From contig NZ_MAXF01000196.1 of the NCBI RefSeq assembly GCF_001704635.1, forward strand, positions 1-37,927: a stretch of 37,927 nt of DNA. Direction: 5' to 3'. The stretch comes from Streptomyces sparsogenes. GTDB taxonomy: Bacteria > Actinomycetota > Actinomycetes > Streptomycetales > Streptomycetaceae. The notes beneath the pieces were generated by a model. It made no database searches and had not been told where the DNA came from. It was given only the letters and a program-made list of their open reading frames with translations. Each line of letters begins with the position of its first letter. The stretch's first letter is position 1. Shown in pieces: positions 16,561-23,630 of the stretch. The translations under genes were made by a program, and so were the position numbers.

Positions 16561-17472
16561 TCATGACTTGGTGGCCCCGGCGGTCAGACCGGACACCAGG
16601 TGACGCTGGACCAGCCCGAAGACCACCGCTGCGGGGGCGGCGATGATGACGGCGGCGGCGGTCAGCGAGCCCCAGTCGCTCGTGTACTGGTTGACGAAGG
16701 TCTGCAGCCCCCCGGAGAGCGTCAGGTTCTCCTCGCCGGTCATGAAGGCGGAGGCGTAGGCCACTTCCGCCCAGCCGGTGATGAAGGTGTAGAACGCGGT
16801 CACCGCGAGGCCCGGCTTGGCCAGCGGCAGGATCAGGCGCCAGAAGGTGCCGAAGGGGTTGAGGCCGTCGACCCGTCCGGCCTCGTCGATCTCGACGGGG
16901 ATGCCGTCGAAGTAGCCCTTCATCATCCAGGCGCAGAACGGCACGGCCACCGTGAGATAGGTGACGACCAGGCCGACGGGCTGGTTGAGCAGGCCCAGCT
17001 TCGCCAGGAGGTTGTACAGCGGCACGATGAGGACCGCGACGGGGAACATCTGGGTGAGCAGCAGCAGCCACATCAGCGGCCGCATCCCGGGGAACCTGAA
17101 CCGGCTGACCGCGTATCCGGTGGTCGCGGAGATGAAGACGCCGATGACGGTGGACAGGCCCACGACGACCAGCGAGTTCTGCAGCCAGGAGGGAAAGTCG
17201 GTGTCGTTGATGACATGGCTGTAGTTGCCGAGGGTGAAGTCCTTGACGAGCGAGGTGTCGAACGCGTCGGTCTTCGGCTTGAAGGAGGTGATCAGCAGCC
17301 ACAGGGGCGGGAACACCGCGATGACGGAGGCGATGATCAGCGACACATGCAGGGCGACGGAGGCGAGCCTGCTGCGCTCCCCGCGCCGGCGCGGGGCCTT
17401 GGCGGTCCTGCGGGTGTCGGCCGTCCTGCGGCTGTCGGCGGTCTTGCGGGTGTCCGCGGTCGTTGTGCTCAC
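16561..17472 (-). CDS. malG: Maltose/maltodextrin ABC transporter permease
   Basis: 303 residues from GTG 17472, overlapping the malF TGA as GTGA (AGGAG-like bases in ACTCCTGGTG are weak, so coupling is likely). The first 30 residues form a cytoplasmic tail built of an imperfect six-residue repeat (TADTRK, TADSRR, TADTRR), absent from most MalG proteins. About six membrane helices follow. The EAA loop reads EIDEAGRVDGLNPFGTFWRL, the site that docks on the ATPase subunit. No ATPase gene is in the locus; in Streptomyces such importers share the separately encoded MsiK, which is the likely partner here. Confidence 0.92.
   Translation of the reverse strand: MSTTTADTRKTADSRRTADTRRTAKAPRRRGERSRLASVALHVSLIIASVIAVFPPLWLLITSFKPKTDAFDTSLVKDFTLGNYSHVINDTDFPSWLQNSLVVVGLSTVIGVFISATTGYAVSRFRFPGMRPLMWLLLLTQMFPVAVLIVPLYNLLAKLGLLNQPVGLVVTYLTVAVPFCAWMMKGYFDGIPVEIDEAGRVDGLNPFGTFWRLILPLAKPGLAVTAFYTFITGWAEVAYASAFMTGEENLTLSGGLQTFVNQYTSDWGSLTAAAVIIAAPAAVVFGLVQRHLVSGLTAGATKS
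17405..17458 (-). repeat. Three tandem 18-bp repeats coding the MalG N-terminal tail
   Basis: Units at 17405-17422, 17423-17440 and 17441-17458, plus-strand form GTCCTGCGGGTGTCGGCC, GTCCTGCGGCTGTCGGCG and GTCTTGCGGGTGTCCGCG. The period is six codons, so copy number can change without breaking the frame. Confidence 0.85.
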
Positions 17473-18479
17473 CAGGAGTCTCCCTGCTTGCGAAGGGCAC
17501 GGCGGTAGCCCACCGCGAAGAGCGCCAGGAGGAGCAGGATCACCACGCCCCAGGCTGCCGAACTCGCGTAGTCGCGGGGGCTGATGACGAAGGAGAGCCG
17601 GTAGGCGTACGTCACCAGGATCTCGGTCGCGTCCCCGGGGCCGCCCCGGGTGAGCAGGAAGATCACCGGGAACATGTTGAACGTCCAGATGGCGCTGAGC
17701 AGCACCACCGTGCTGGACACCGACCTCAGCCCCGGCAGGGTGATGTTGCGGAACCGCTGCCAGGGCCCGGCGCCGTCCATCTCCGCCGCCTCGTACAGCT
17801 CCGCCGGAATGGACTGGAGCCCGCCGAGCGTGGCGACCAGCATGAAGGGGACTCCGAGCCAGACGTTGACCGCGATGACGGACACCTTGGCCCACGTCGG
17901 GTCGTTCAGCCAGGAGATCCCGTCGAAGCCACCGCCCTCGAGCAGCTTGTTGAACAGGCCGCTGCGCTCGTTGAACAGCAGCCGCCAGGTGAAGACGGAG
18001 ACAAAGGCGGGCACCGCCCACGGCAGGACCAGCGCCGTGCGGTAGATGGCGCGGCCCTTGATCTTGCGGTTGAGCATGTTCGCCAGGGCGAGACCGAGCG
18101 TGAACGAGAGCGCCACGCAGGTCACGGTCCACACCACGGTCCAGCCGAGCCGGTCCCAGAAGACGCTGTCGGTGAGGATCGCCTTGTAGTTGTCCAGGCC
18201 CACGAACTTGTAGGTGGCGGGGATGTGGTTGACGCCGATGTTCCGTTCGACGTTGGCCTCATTGGCGTCCGTGAACGACAGATAGGCGCCGCGGGCCAGG
18301 GGGTAGCCGATGATGACGCCGATCACGATCACCACGGGGGCGACCATGCTCCAGGCGTACCAGTGGGTGCCCAGTGCCCTGCGTATCCGTCCCGGGTTCC
18401 TCTCGCCGCCGCGGCCGCGGCCGCGGGCGCTCATGGCGCCCGCGGCCTTCGCCGCCGGCCGGCTGGTGTCGACAGCCAT
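17469..18479 (-). CDS. malF: Maltose/maltodextrin ABC transporter permease
   Basis: 336 residues. A basic cytoplasmic N-terminus (SARGRGRGGERNPGRIRRAL) precedes the first helix (YAWSMVAPVVIVIGVIIGYP), then a periplasmic-side loop and five further helices. The EAA loop is YEAAEMDGAGPWQRFRNITL, nearly the textbook EAA---G---------I-LP pattern. It pairs with MalG to form the membrane channel for maltodextrin uptake. The loop between helices 1 and 2 is shorter than the large P2 domain of enterobacterial MalF, as usual in Gram-positive bacteria. It starts 23 bases after malE and overlaps malG by four bases at its end. Confidence 0.93.
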   Translation of the reverse strand: MAVDTSRPAAKAAGAMSARGRGRGGERNPGRIRRALGTHWYAWSMVAPVVIVIGVIIGYPLARGAYLSFTDANEANVERNIGVNHIPATYKFVGLDNYKAILTDSVFWDRLGWTVVWTVTCVALSFTLGLALANMLNRKIKGRAIYRTALVLPWAVPAFVSVFTWRLLFNERSGLFNKLLEGGGFDGISWLNDPTWAKVSVIAVNVWLGVPFMLVATLGGLQSIPAELYEAAEMDGAGPWQRFRNITLPGLRSVSSTVVLLSAIWTFNMFPVIFLLTRGGPGDATEILVTYAYRLSFVISPRDYASSAAWGVVILLLLALFAVGYRRALRKQGDSW

Positions 18480-18502
18480 GGGGCGGTCCGTCCTTCCCGT
18501 GC

Positions 18503-19777
18503 CTACTTGTAGTCCTTGAGGAGCTTGCGGAAGGCGTCACCCGTGGCCTCGGCGGCGTTCTCCGGGCTGGTGTCACCGGAGAGCACCTTGGCCATCTGCA
18601 GCCGGATCGGCTCGAAGAGGGCGTTGCCCTGGGCGATCCACGGCCGCTGGACGGCCTTGTCGACGGCGGGCTTGAAGAACTTCACCATCTCGTTGTCCGC
18701 GACGGCCGGGACGTCGTAGACCGACTTGCGGGTGGGCAGCAGGCTGATCTTCTCGGTCGTCTCCTGCTGGACCTTCGCCGAGCTCATGTACTTGACGAAC
18801 TCGTAGGAGGCGTCGAGGTTCTTGGAGCCCGCGTAGACGGAGAGGTCCCAGCCACCCTGCGGGGAGGCCTGCCTGACGCTGCCGGCCGGGACCGGGGCGA
18901 CGCCGAGGTTCTCCTTGTCCTTGAACTGAGCACCCGAGGAGACGTCCTCGATCGCCCACGGGCCGTTGATCATCATGGCGACCTTGCCGGACTTGAAGGC
19001 GTTCTCCATGTTGTTCCAGCCGTCCGAGGCGTCGGTGATGGCCGCCTTGGAGTCGAGCAGGTCCTTCATGGCCGCGTACGCCTTGACGCCGGGCTGGTCG
19101 TCGACCTTGATCGTCTTGTTCTTCGCGTCGACCAGGTCGCCGCCCTCGCCGTACAGGTAGGGCAGGAACCAGTACGGGTCGTCGCCGCGCAGGTAGAAGC
19201 CGGTCTTGCCGGACTTCTTCCTGATCTTCGCGGAGGCGTCCTTGAGTTCGTCCAGGGAGGTCGGGACCTTCGCCCCGGCGTCCTTGAGCATCTTCTTGTT
19301 GTAGAAGAGCGCGAGGGTGTCCGTCACCTGCGGGACCGCGTACGTCTTGCCGTTGAACCTGGTGCTTCCGGCCGCGGTCGGCAGGTAGTCGTCCGCCTTG
19401 TCGAGCGCGGGCGTGCCGTCCAGCGGGGCCAGGTAGCCGAGGTTCGCGAAGTCGGCGACCCAGGCGACCTCGGTGCGCATCACGTCGGGGGCGCCGGCGT
19501 TGCCGCCCGCGGCGTTCTTGAACTTGGCGTTCGCTTCGCCGAACGGGACGTTGACGTAGTTGACCTTGACGTTCGGGTGCTCCTTCTCGAAGCCCTCGGC
19601 GAGCGCCTTGTAGGTGGCCTTCTCCGCCTCGTTGGAGGTGTCCCAGAAGGTGACGGTGCCAGAGAGCCCCTTGCCGCTCTTGGAGCCGTTGTTTCCGCCG
19701 TCGCTGTCCCCACCGCATGCCGCAGCTGTCATGGTCAGGGCCGCGACCAGCGCGGTGGCCGCTATGCCACGCCGCAT
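18503..19777 (-). CDS. malE: Maltose/maltodextrin-binding lipoprotein
   Basis: 424 residues from ATG 19777, set by AAGGAG five bases upstream; longer in-frame extensions run into the promoter. The signal peptide ends in a lipobox, TAAAC with Cys21, so the protein is anchored on the outer face of the membrane. The mature part is a family 1 solute-binding protein: SGTVTFWDTSNEAEKATYKA at the start, YNVPF/VNVPFGEANAKF, PQVTDTLALFYNKKMLKDAG, and GKVAMMINGPWAIED in the second lobe, all typical of maltodextrin binders. It hands ligand to MalF-MalG. Transcription would begin divergently from malR, with a MalR-type inverted repeat in the shared region. Confidence 0.94.
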   Translation of the reverse strand: MRRGIAATALVAALTMTAAACGGDSDGGNNGSKSGKGLSGTVTFWDTSNEAEKATYKALAEGFEKEHPNVKVNYVNVPFGEANAKFKNAAGGNAGAPDVMRTEVAWVADFANLGYLAPLDGTPALDKADDYLPTAAGSTRFNGKTYAVPQVTDTLALFYNKKMLKDAGAKVPTSLDELKDASAKIRKKSGKTGFYLRGDDPYWFLPYLYGEGGDLVDAKNKTIKVDDQPGVKAYAAMKDLLDSKAAITDASDGWNNMENAFKSGKVAMMINGPWAIEDVSSGAQFKDKENLGVAPVPAGSVRQASPQGGWDLSVYAGSKNLDASYEFVKYMSSAKVQQETTEKISLLPTRKSVYDVPAVADNEMVKFFKPAVDKAVQRPWIAQGNALFEPIRLQMAKVLSGDTSPENAAEATGDAFRKLLKDYK

Positions 19778-19862
19778 GTCAACTCCTTCACCTCGTCCTG
19801 GCCGCTCCCTCGCGGCGCCGGGTTGGCAGGAACGTAACAGGATTGAAAGACGCTCGAAAGAC

Positions 19863-19883
19863 CTTGCGCGATATTTCTGCAAG
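19863..19883. promoter_or_regulatory. Candidate MalR operator in malE-malR intergenic region
   Basis: CTTGC (19863-19867) and GCAAG (19879-19883) form an inverted repeat with 11 bases between the arms, 86 bases upstream of the malE start. CTTGC/GCAAG half-sites are characteristic of MalR-regulated maltose and amylase promoters in Streptomyces. The same half-sites recur upstream of the amylase gene at 22953-22961. Confidence 0.6.
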
Positions 19884-20000
19884 AATCCGGTGGCCGTCTC
19901 GGACCAGGCAGGAGCCGCCACATACCACTGCAACAGCTTTCACGCGGAGTGCTCCGGGTGCCTCCCCCGGCGCTGGTGGGCATCCTCAGCCCGTAGCCGG

Positions 20001-20014
20001 TACAGTCCTTTCCC
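20001..20014 (+). promoter_or_regulatory. Extended -10 box placing malR as a leaderless transcript
   Basis: TACAGT (20001-20006) is followed by only eight bases (CCTTTCCC) before the malR ATG at 20015. There is no ribosome site in this stretch, so transcription probably starts at or next to the A of the ATG. A -35 match is not clear. Confidence 0.45.
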
Positions 20015-21058
20015 ATGACCGCGCGGCTCGCCGACATAGCAGCCCAGGCGGGGGTCAGTGAAGCCACAGTCAGCCGCGTGCTCAACGGCAAGCCCGGCGT
20101 GGCCACCGGCACCCGCGAATCCGTCCTGGCCGCCCTGGACGTGCTCGGGTACGAGCGTCCCGTGCGGCTGAGGACCCGTAGCGCGGGCCTGGTCGGCCTG
20201 ATCACCCCCGAGCTGGACAACCCCATCTTCCCCGCGCTTGCCCAGGTCATCGGGCAGGCCCTGACCCGCCAGGGCTACACCCCCGTCCTGGCCACCCAGA
20301 TGCCCGGCGGCTCCACCGAGGACGAACTCACCGAGATGCTGGTGGACCGGAACGTATCGGGCATCATCTATGTCTCCGGTCTGCACGCCGACACGACGGC
20401 GGACACCCACCGCTACGACCAGCTGCGCCTCCAGGGAATGCCGTTCGTGCTCATCAACGGCTTCTCGCCCAGGATCAAGGCACCGTTCGTCTCGACCGAC
20501 GACCGTGCCGCCACGCAGTTGGCCGTGACACATCTGGCCTCGCTCGGCCACACCAGGATCGGACTCGCGGTCGGGCCGCGCCGGTTCGTGCCGGTGCAGC
20601 GCAAGATCGAGGGTTTCCGGACGGGGATGCACGAGCGGCTCGGCCTCGCCCCCGAGAAGAGCGAGGAGCTGATCCAGCACTCCCTCTACACGATGGAGGG
20701 CGGACAAGCCGCGGCGGCGACGCTGCTCGCCCAGGAGTGCACGGCGATCGTGTGCGCCAGCGACATGATGGCGCTCGGCGCGATCCGGGCCGCCCGCCAG
20801 GCCGGCCTGCGGGTACCCCAGGACGTGTCGGTGGTCGGCTTCGACGACTCCCCGCTCATCGCGTTCACCGATCCCCCACTGACCACCATCCGGCAGCCGG
20901 TGCAGGCCATGGGCCAGGCCGCGGTGCGGGCGGTGCTCGAGGAGATCGGCGGCACGCCCGCCCCCCACACCGAGTTCGTCTTCATGCCGGAGCTGGTGGT
21001 GCGGGGATCCACGACGGCCGCACCCGACGCGCAGCAGACGACCACGCGCCGGGACTGA
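20015..21058 (+). CDS. malR: LacI-family maltose repressor
   Basis: 347 residues. The helix-turn-helix RLADIAAQAGVSEATVSRVL lies at residues 4-23, with the hinge region LDVLGYERPVRLRTRS and a periplasmic-binding-type effector domain with SGLHADTTADTHRY and VVGFDDSPLIAFTDPPLTTI. It is divergent from malE, the arrangement of malR in Streptomyces coelicolor, and would repress malEFG-aglA and the amylase gene until maltodextrin is present. The ATG has no Shine-Dalgarno and a -10-like box ends eight bases upstream, pointing to a leaderless message. A second, very similar repressor gene closes the mal operon. Confidence 0.93.
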   Translation: MTARLADIAAQAGVSEATVSRVLNGKPGVATGTRESVLAALDVLGYERPVRLRTRSAGLVGLITPELDNPIFPALAQVIGQALTRQGYTPVLATQMPGGSTEDELTEMLVDRNVSGIIYVSGLHADTTADTHRYDQLRLQGMPFVLINGFSPRIKAPFVSTDDRAATQLAVTHLASLGHTRIGLAVGPRRFVPVQRKIEGFRTGMHERLGLAPEKSEELIQHSLYTMEGGQAAAATLLAQECTAIVCASDMMALGAIRAARQAGLRVPQDVSVVGFDDSPLIAFTDPPLTTIRQPVQAMGQAAVRAVLEEIGGTPAPHTEFVFMPELVVRGSTTAAPDAQQTTTRRD

Positions 21059-21072
21059 CCCCGCCAGGTCGC

Positions 21073-21104
21073 CGCCCGGGGGGGGCACCGCCGTGCCCCG
21101 GGCG
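21073..21104. terminator. Bidirectional terminator between malR and alpha-amylase genes
   Basis: GGGGCAC (21082-21088) and GTGCCCC (21093-21099) form a tight 7-bp stem with a four-base loop; CGCCC (21073-21077) and GGGCG (21100-21104) extend it below a four-G bulge. It lies between the two convergent stops. Confidence 0.6.
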
Positions 21105-21172
21105 CGGAACCGCCCGGCACCGGTGCGACGGGCCGGGCCGTCCTTGTCGTCGATCGCCGCCCCCGCCGGCGG

Positions 21173-22867
21173 TCAGCCGCGCCAGGTGTCGTTCAGCGTG
21201 ACCGCGCCGCTGGACGGGACGGTGGCCGTGCGATTGGAACCGCCCTCCCAGGTGACGTTGGAGCGGGCGTCCTTGCGGATGTACTTGTACTCGAACGAGG
21301 TGCCCGCGGGCAGGGACACATCGAGCTTCCAGACGGGGTAGCCCGCCGGGTCCAGTTCGAGGGCCTTGGAGGTGTTCCAGCCGCCGAGGGCGGAGGTGCC
21401 GCCGACGACGTAGATGTTCTCGCCCCACTGGGTGTTGGCGTTGACGTTGAACGAGGCCCCGGTGGTCGCCGGGTCGGGGCTGGAGGTGTCGCAGCTCTTC
21501 GCCCCCACGTGCAGGGCGAGGGCCGAGTCGGCACCCAGGGTCGCGGTGAACCGTCCGTTGGAGTCGACCTTGACACCCTTGCCGCTCTGCACGTCGCAGT
21601 AGTCGCCGGCGGGCAGGGAGGTCTGGAAGGTGCGGGTCAGCGTGGCGCCCTCGTGGTTGATGACGACGTACGCCTTGTCACCGCGGCCGAAGGCGATCTG
21701 GTTGCCGCCGTTGTCCCACCAGTTGGTCACCGCGGTGCCGGCGGCCGTGTTGCGGAACTTGACCATGCCGGCGATCTCCCGCCAGGCGTGCTGGCACTTC
21801 CAGCCGTCGGAGTAACAGGCGTTCACCTGGCCGTTGTTCGGGCCGCCGGCGTCCTTGTCGCTGAACTCGTAGCCTGAGTGCACGTCGGGCGAGCCGTAGG
21901 GCCAGGCCAGCATGAAGACGTGGGCAAGCGTGTAGTCGGCGCCGTTCTTGTAGGTGAGACTGCCGCCGTTGCGCTCGGTGTCGTGGTTGTCGACGAACAC
22001 CGACGCCTTGTCGGAGCGGACGTACCCCCACGCTTCTCCGAAGTTCCTCAGCTCCGCGAGCTTCTCACTGGTGAAGACCCGCTTGAGGTCGTAGGCGTAG
22101 TGGAACTCCTGCACGTCGCCCGTGTTGTAGAACTCGGGCGGCTGGACCGCCTCCCCGGAGGCGCCGATCGTCTCCTGCTTCCAGTAGACGCCGGGGTCGG
22201 TGAGCCGGGACTTGATGTTGGCGAGGTCGTCCTCGGGGATGTGCTTGGCCGCGTCGACGCGGAAGCCGTCGACCCCGAGGGAGAGCAGGTCGTTCAGGTA
22301 GCCGGCGATGGTCTTGCGGACGTACTCCTCGCCGGTGTCGAGGTCGGGCAGGCCGCCCATCTCGCAGTGCTGGACGTTCCAGCGGTCCGCGTAGTTGCTG
22401 ATGCTGCTCGTGCAGTCGTCCATGTCGCCGGCGGAGTATGTGCCGGGGTAGTCGTACTTGCTGAAGGACGAGCCGGCGGTGCCCGTGCCGGAGGCGTTCG
22501 CCATGTGGTTGATCACGGTGTCCGCCACCACTTTGACACCCGCCGCGTGACAGGTGTCCACCATGCTCTTGAAGGCCGAGCGGTCGCCCAGCTTGGTGCC
22601 GATCCGGTAACTGACGGGCTGGTAGGCGGTCCACCAGGACGTGCCCTGGATGTGCTCGTTGGGCGGGGACACCTGGACGTACCCGTACCCGTCGGGGCCC
22701 AGCTCGTCCGTGCAGGCCTTCGCGACGGAGGCGAAGTTCCATTCGAACATCACCGCGGTGACGTCCTTGCCGCCGGGCGCGCTCGCCTGCGCCGGCGTCG
22801 GTGCCGTGACGGCCACAGCGGCTCCCGCCAGGGCGGCGAGTGCAGCGGCCACGGTCTTGATGGCCAT
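21173..22867 (-). CDS. aml: Secreted GH13 alpha-amylase with C-terminal CBM20
   Basis: 564 residues with a Sec signal peptide (cleavage after about AQASA, residue 30). The catalytic domain is of the Streptomyces GH13_32 type: ADTVINHM (region I, 115-122), GFRVDAAKH with nucleophile Asp205, WKQETIG with acid Glu232, and FVDNHDTERN with Asp296. The last ~98 residues are a family 20 starch-binding module (GASFNVNANTQWGENIYVVG through TWEGGSNRTATVPSSGAVTL). The enzyme degrades starch outside the cell to maltodextrins for MalEFG. Start ATG 22867 has GGAG five bases before it. Upstream are a clear promoter and a MalR-type palindrome. Confidence 0.95.
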   Translation of the reverse strand: MAIKTVAAALAALAGAAVAVTAPTPAQASAPGGKDVTAVMFEWNFASVAKACTDELGPDGYGYVQVSPPNEHIQGTSWWTAYQPVSYRIGTKLGDRSAFKSMVDTCHAAGVKVVADTVINHMANASGTGTAGSSFSKYDYPGTYSAGDMDDCTSSISNYADRWNVQHCEMGGLPDLDTGEEYVRKTIAGYLNDLLSLGVDGFRVDAAKHIPEDDLANIKSRLTDPGVYWKQETIGASGEAVQPPEFYNTGDVQEFHYAYDLKRVFTSEKLAELRNFGEAWGYVRSDKASVFVDNHDTERNGGSLTYKNGADYTLAHVFMLAWPYGSPDVHSGYEFSDKDAGGPNNGQVNACYSDGWKCQHAWREIAGMVKFRNTAAGTAVTNWWDNGGNQIAFGRGDKAYVVINHEGATLTRTFQTSLPAGDYCDVQSGKGVKVDSNGRFTATLGADSALALHVGAKSCDTSSPDPATTGASFNVNANTQWGENIYVVGGTSALGGWNTSKALELDPAGYPVWKLDVSLPAGTSFEYKYIRKDARSNVTWEGGSNRTATVPSSGAVTLNDTWRG

Positions 22868-22952
22868 GATTGCTCCAGTGTGGAAGTGGGGGGGTGCCAG
22901 AGGTCAGCCTCGATCGACCACGCGCCCTGTCGGAGAAGGCCGTTATTGGTTC

Positions 22953-22961
22953 TTGCTGCAA
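22953..22961. promoter_or_regulatory. Candidate MalR operator TTGCTGCAA upstream of alpha-amylase
   Basis: TTGC-T-GCAA is a 9-bp palindrome placed about ten bases downstream of the predicted amylase transcription start, with a further TTGCG at 22966-22970. Its half-sites match those found between malE and malR, so one regulator could cover both promoters. Confidence 0.55.
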
Positions 22962-22976
22962 CAATTTGCGGTCGAG

Positions 22977-23005
22977 ACCGTACGGCGCCGCTTACCAGAG
23001 GTCAA
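22977..23005 (-). promoter_or_regulatory. Promoter of the alpha-amylase gene
   Basis: On the minus strand TTGACC (23005-23000), a 17-base spacer and TACGGT (22982-22977) form a good housekeeping-type promoter, with a start near 22970 and a leader of about 100 bases. The 10-mer CCAGAGGTCA occurs twice on the plus strand, at 22897-22906 and 22995-23004, the second overlapping the -35. Confidence 0.6.
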
Positions 23006-23117
23006 CCCTTCACACAGAAGGAAGCCCGAAGCCGCAGTTACGCAAGGTGAGTAGGTAACTTTCGGCAACTTATTGCACGGAGGCGGAGGTTGGTGTTTGA
23101 CTTCCGGTGGCAGCGCC

Positions 23118-23630
23118 TCACTCCGTACCCGGGCGCACCACCACCGCGAGGGCCTCGACCCGCCCGCTGTGTTCGAAGCGAAGAGTGAAGGGCACGAGGT
23201 CCCCGGTCCGCCAGTCCGCGTCGGCCGGGACGGTCACGTCGCTGCTGAACGGGGTCATGTCGAGGGTGTCCCCCGCCGGGACCGCCAGGGAGTCCGTGAT
23301 CTGCCGGTAGCCCGCTCCGCCGGCCGTCATCTTGTGCCGGCTGAGCGAGATGCCCTCCCTGATCCGCGAGGAGGTCACCGCGAGCAGGCGGTCCGCGCTC
23401 CCGCCGGTGTTGCTGATCCTGAAGAACGCGGCCGTCTCCGGGACGCCCCGGCCGGGGAGGTACAGCCGTGCGTCGGTGACGGCGATGTCCGCGGGACTGC
23501 CCGCGTTGCCCGTGACGGTCCAGACCGCGAGTCCGCCCAGGGACAGGACGCAGGCGCAGACCGGGGCGAGGGCGGCCGACGCGGTGTCCGCGATGCGGCG
23601 GCGAGTGGGGATCCAGGCGTGGGATGTCAT
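23118..23630 (-). CDS. Divergent PCu(A)C-type copper chaperone, membrane-anchored
   Basis: 170 residues; ATG 23630 overlaps the copA stop as ATGA. An N-terminal hydrophobic helix (AALAPVCACVLSLGGLAVWTVT) anchors or exports the protein. The rest resembles the PCu(A)C fold of periplasmic Cu(I) chaperones: DARLYLPGRGVPETAAFFRISN, then SRHKM, then LAVPAGDTLDM. Classic members bind copper with H-x(10)-M-x(21)-H-x-M. Here His99 and Met101 and a Met125 are present, but the second Met and the closing HxM (replaced by SSDV) are missing. Copper binding is thus likely weak or uses other residues. Co-translation with copA still points to metal handling outside the cell. Confidence 0.75.
   Translation of the reverse strand: MTSHAWIPTRRRIADTASAALAPVCACVLSLGGLAVWTVTGNAGSPADIAVTDARLYLPGRGVPETAAFFRISNTGGSADRLLAVTSSRIREGISLSRHKMTAGGAGYRQITDSLAVPAGDTLDMTPFSSDVTVPADADWRTGDLVPFTLRFEHSGRVEALAVVVRPGTE

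Noticed and set aside
19778..19933. 52-residue extension of malE upstream of ATG 19777
   Set aside because: It would place coding sequence over the operator and lose the lipoprotein signal at the N-terminus; AAGGAG marks 19777.
22897..23004. CCAGAGGTCA direct repeat flanking the amylase promoter
   Set aside because: Two 10-mers 98 bases apart are suggestive, but there is no known regulator match and one copy is partly fixed by the -35 box.
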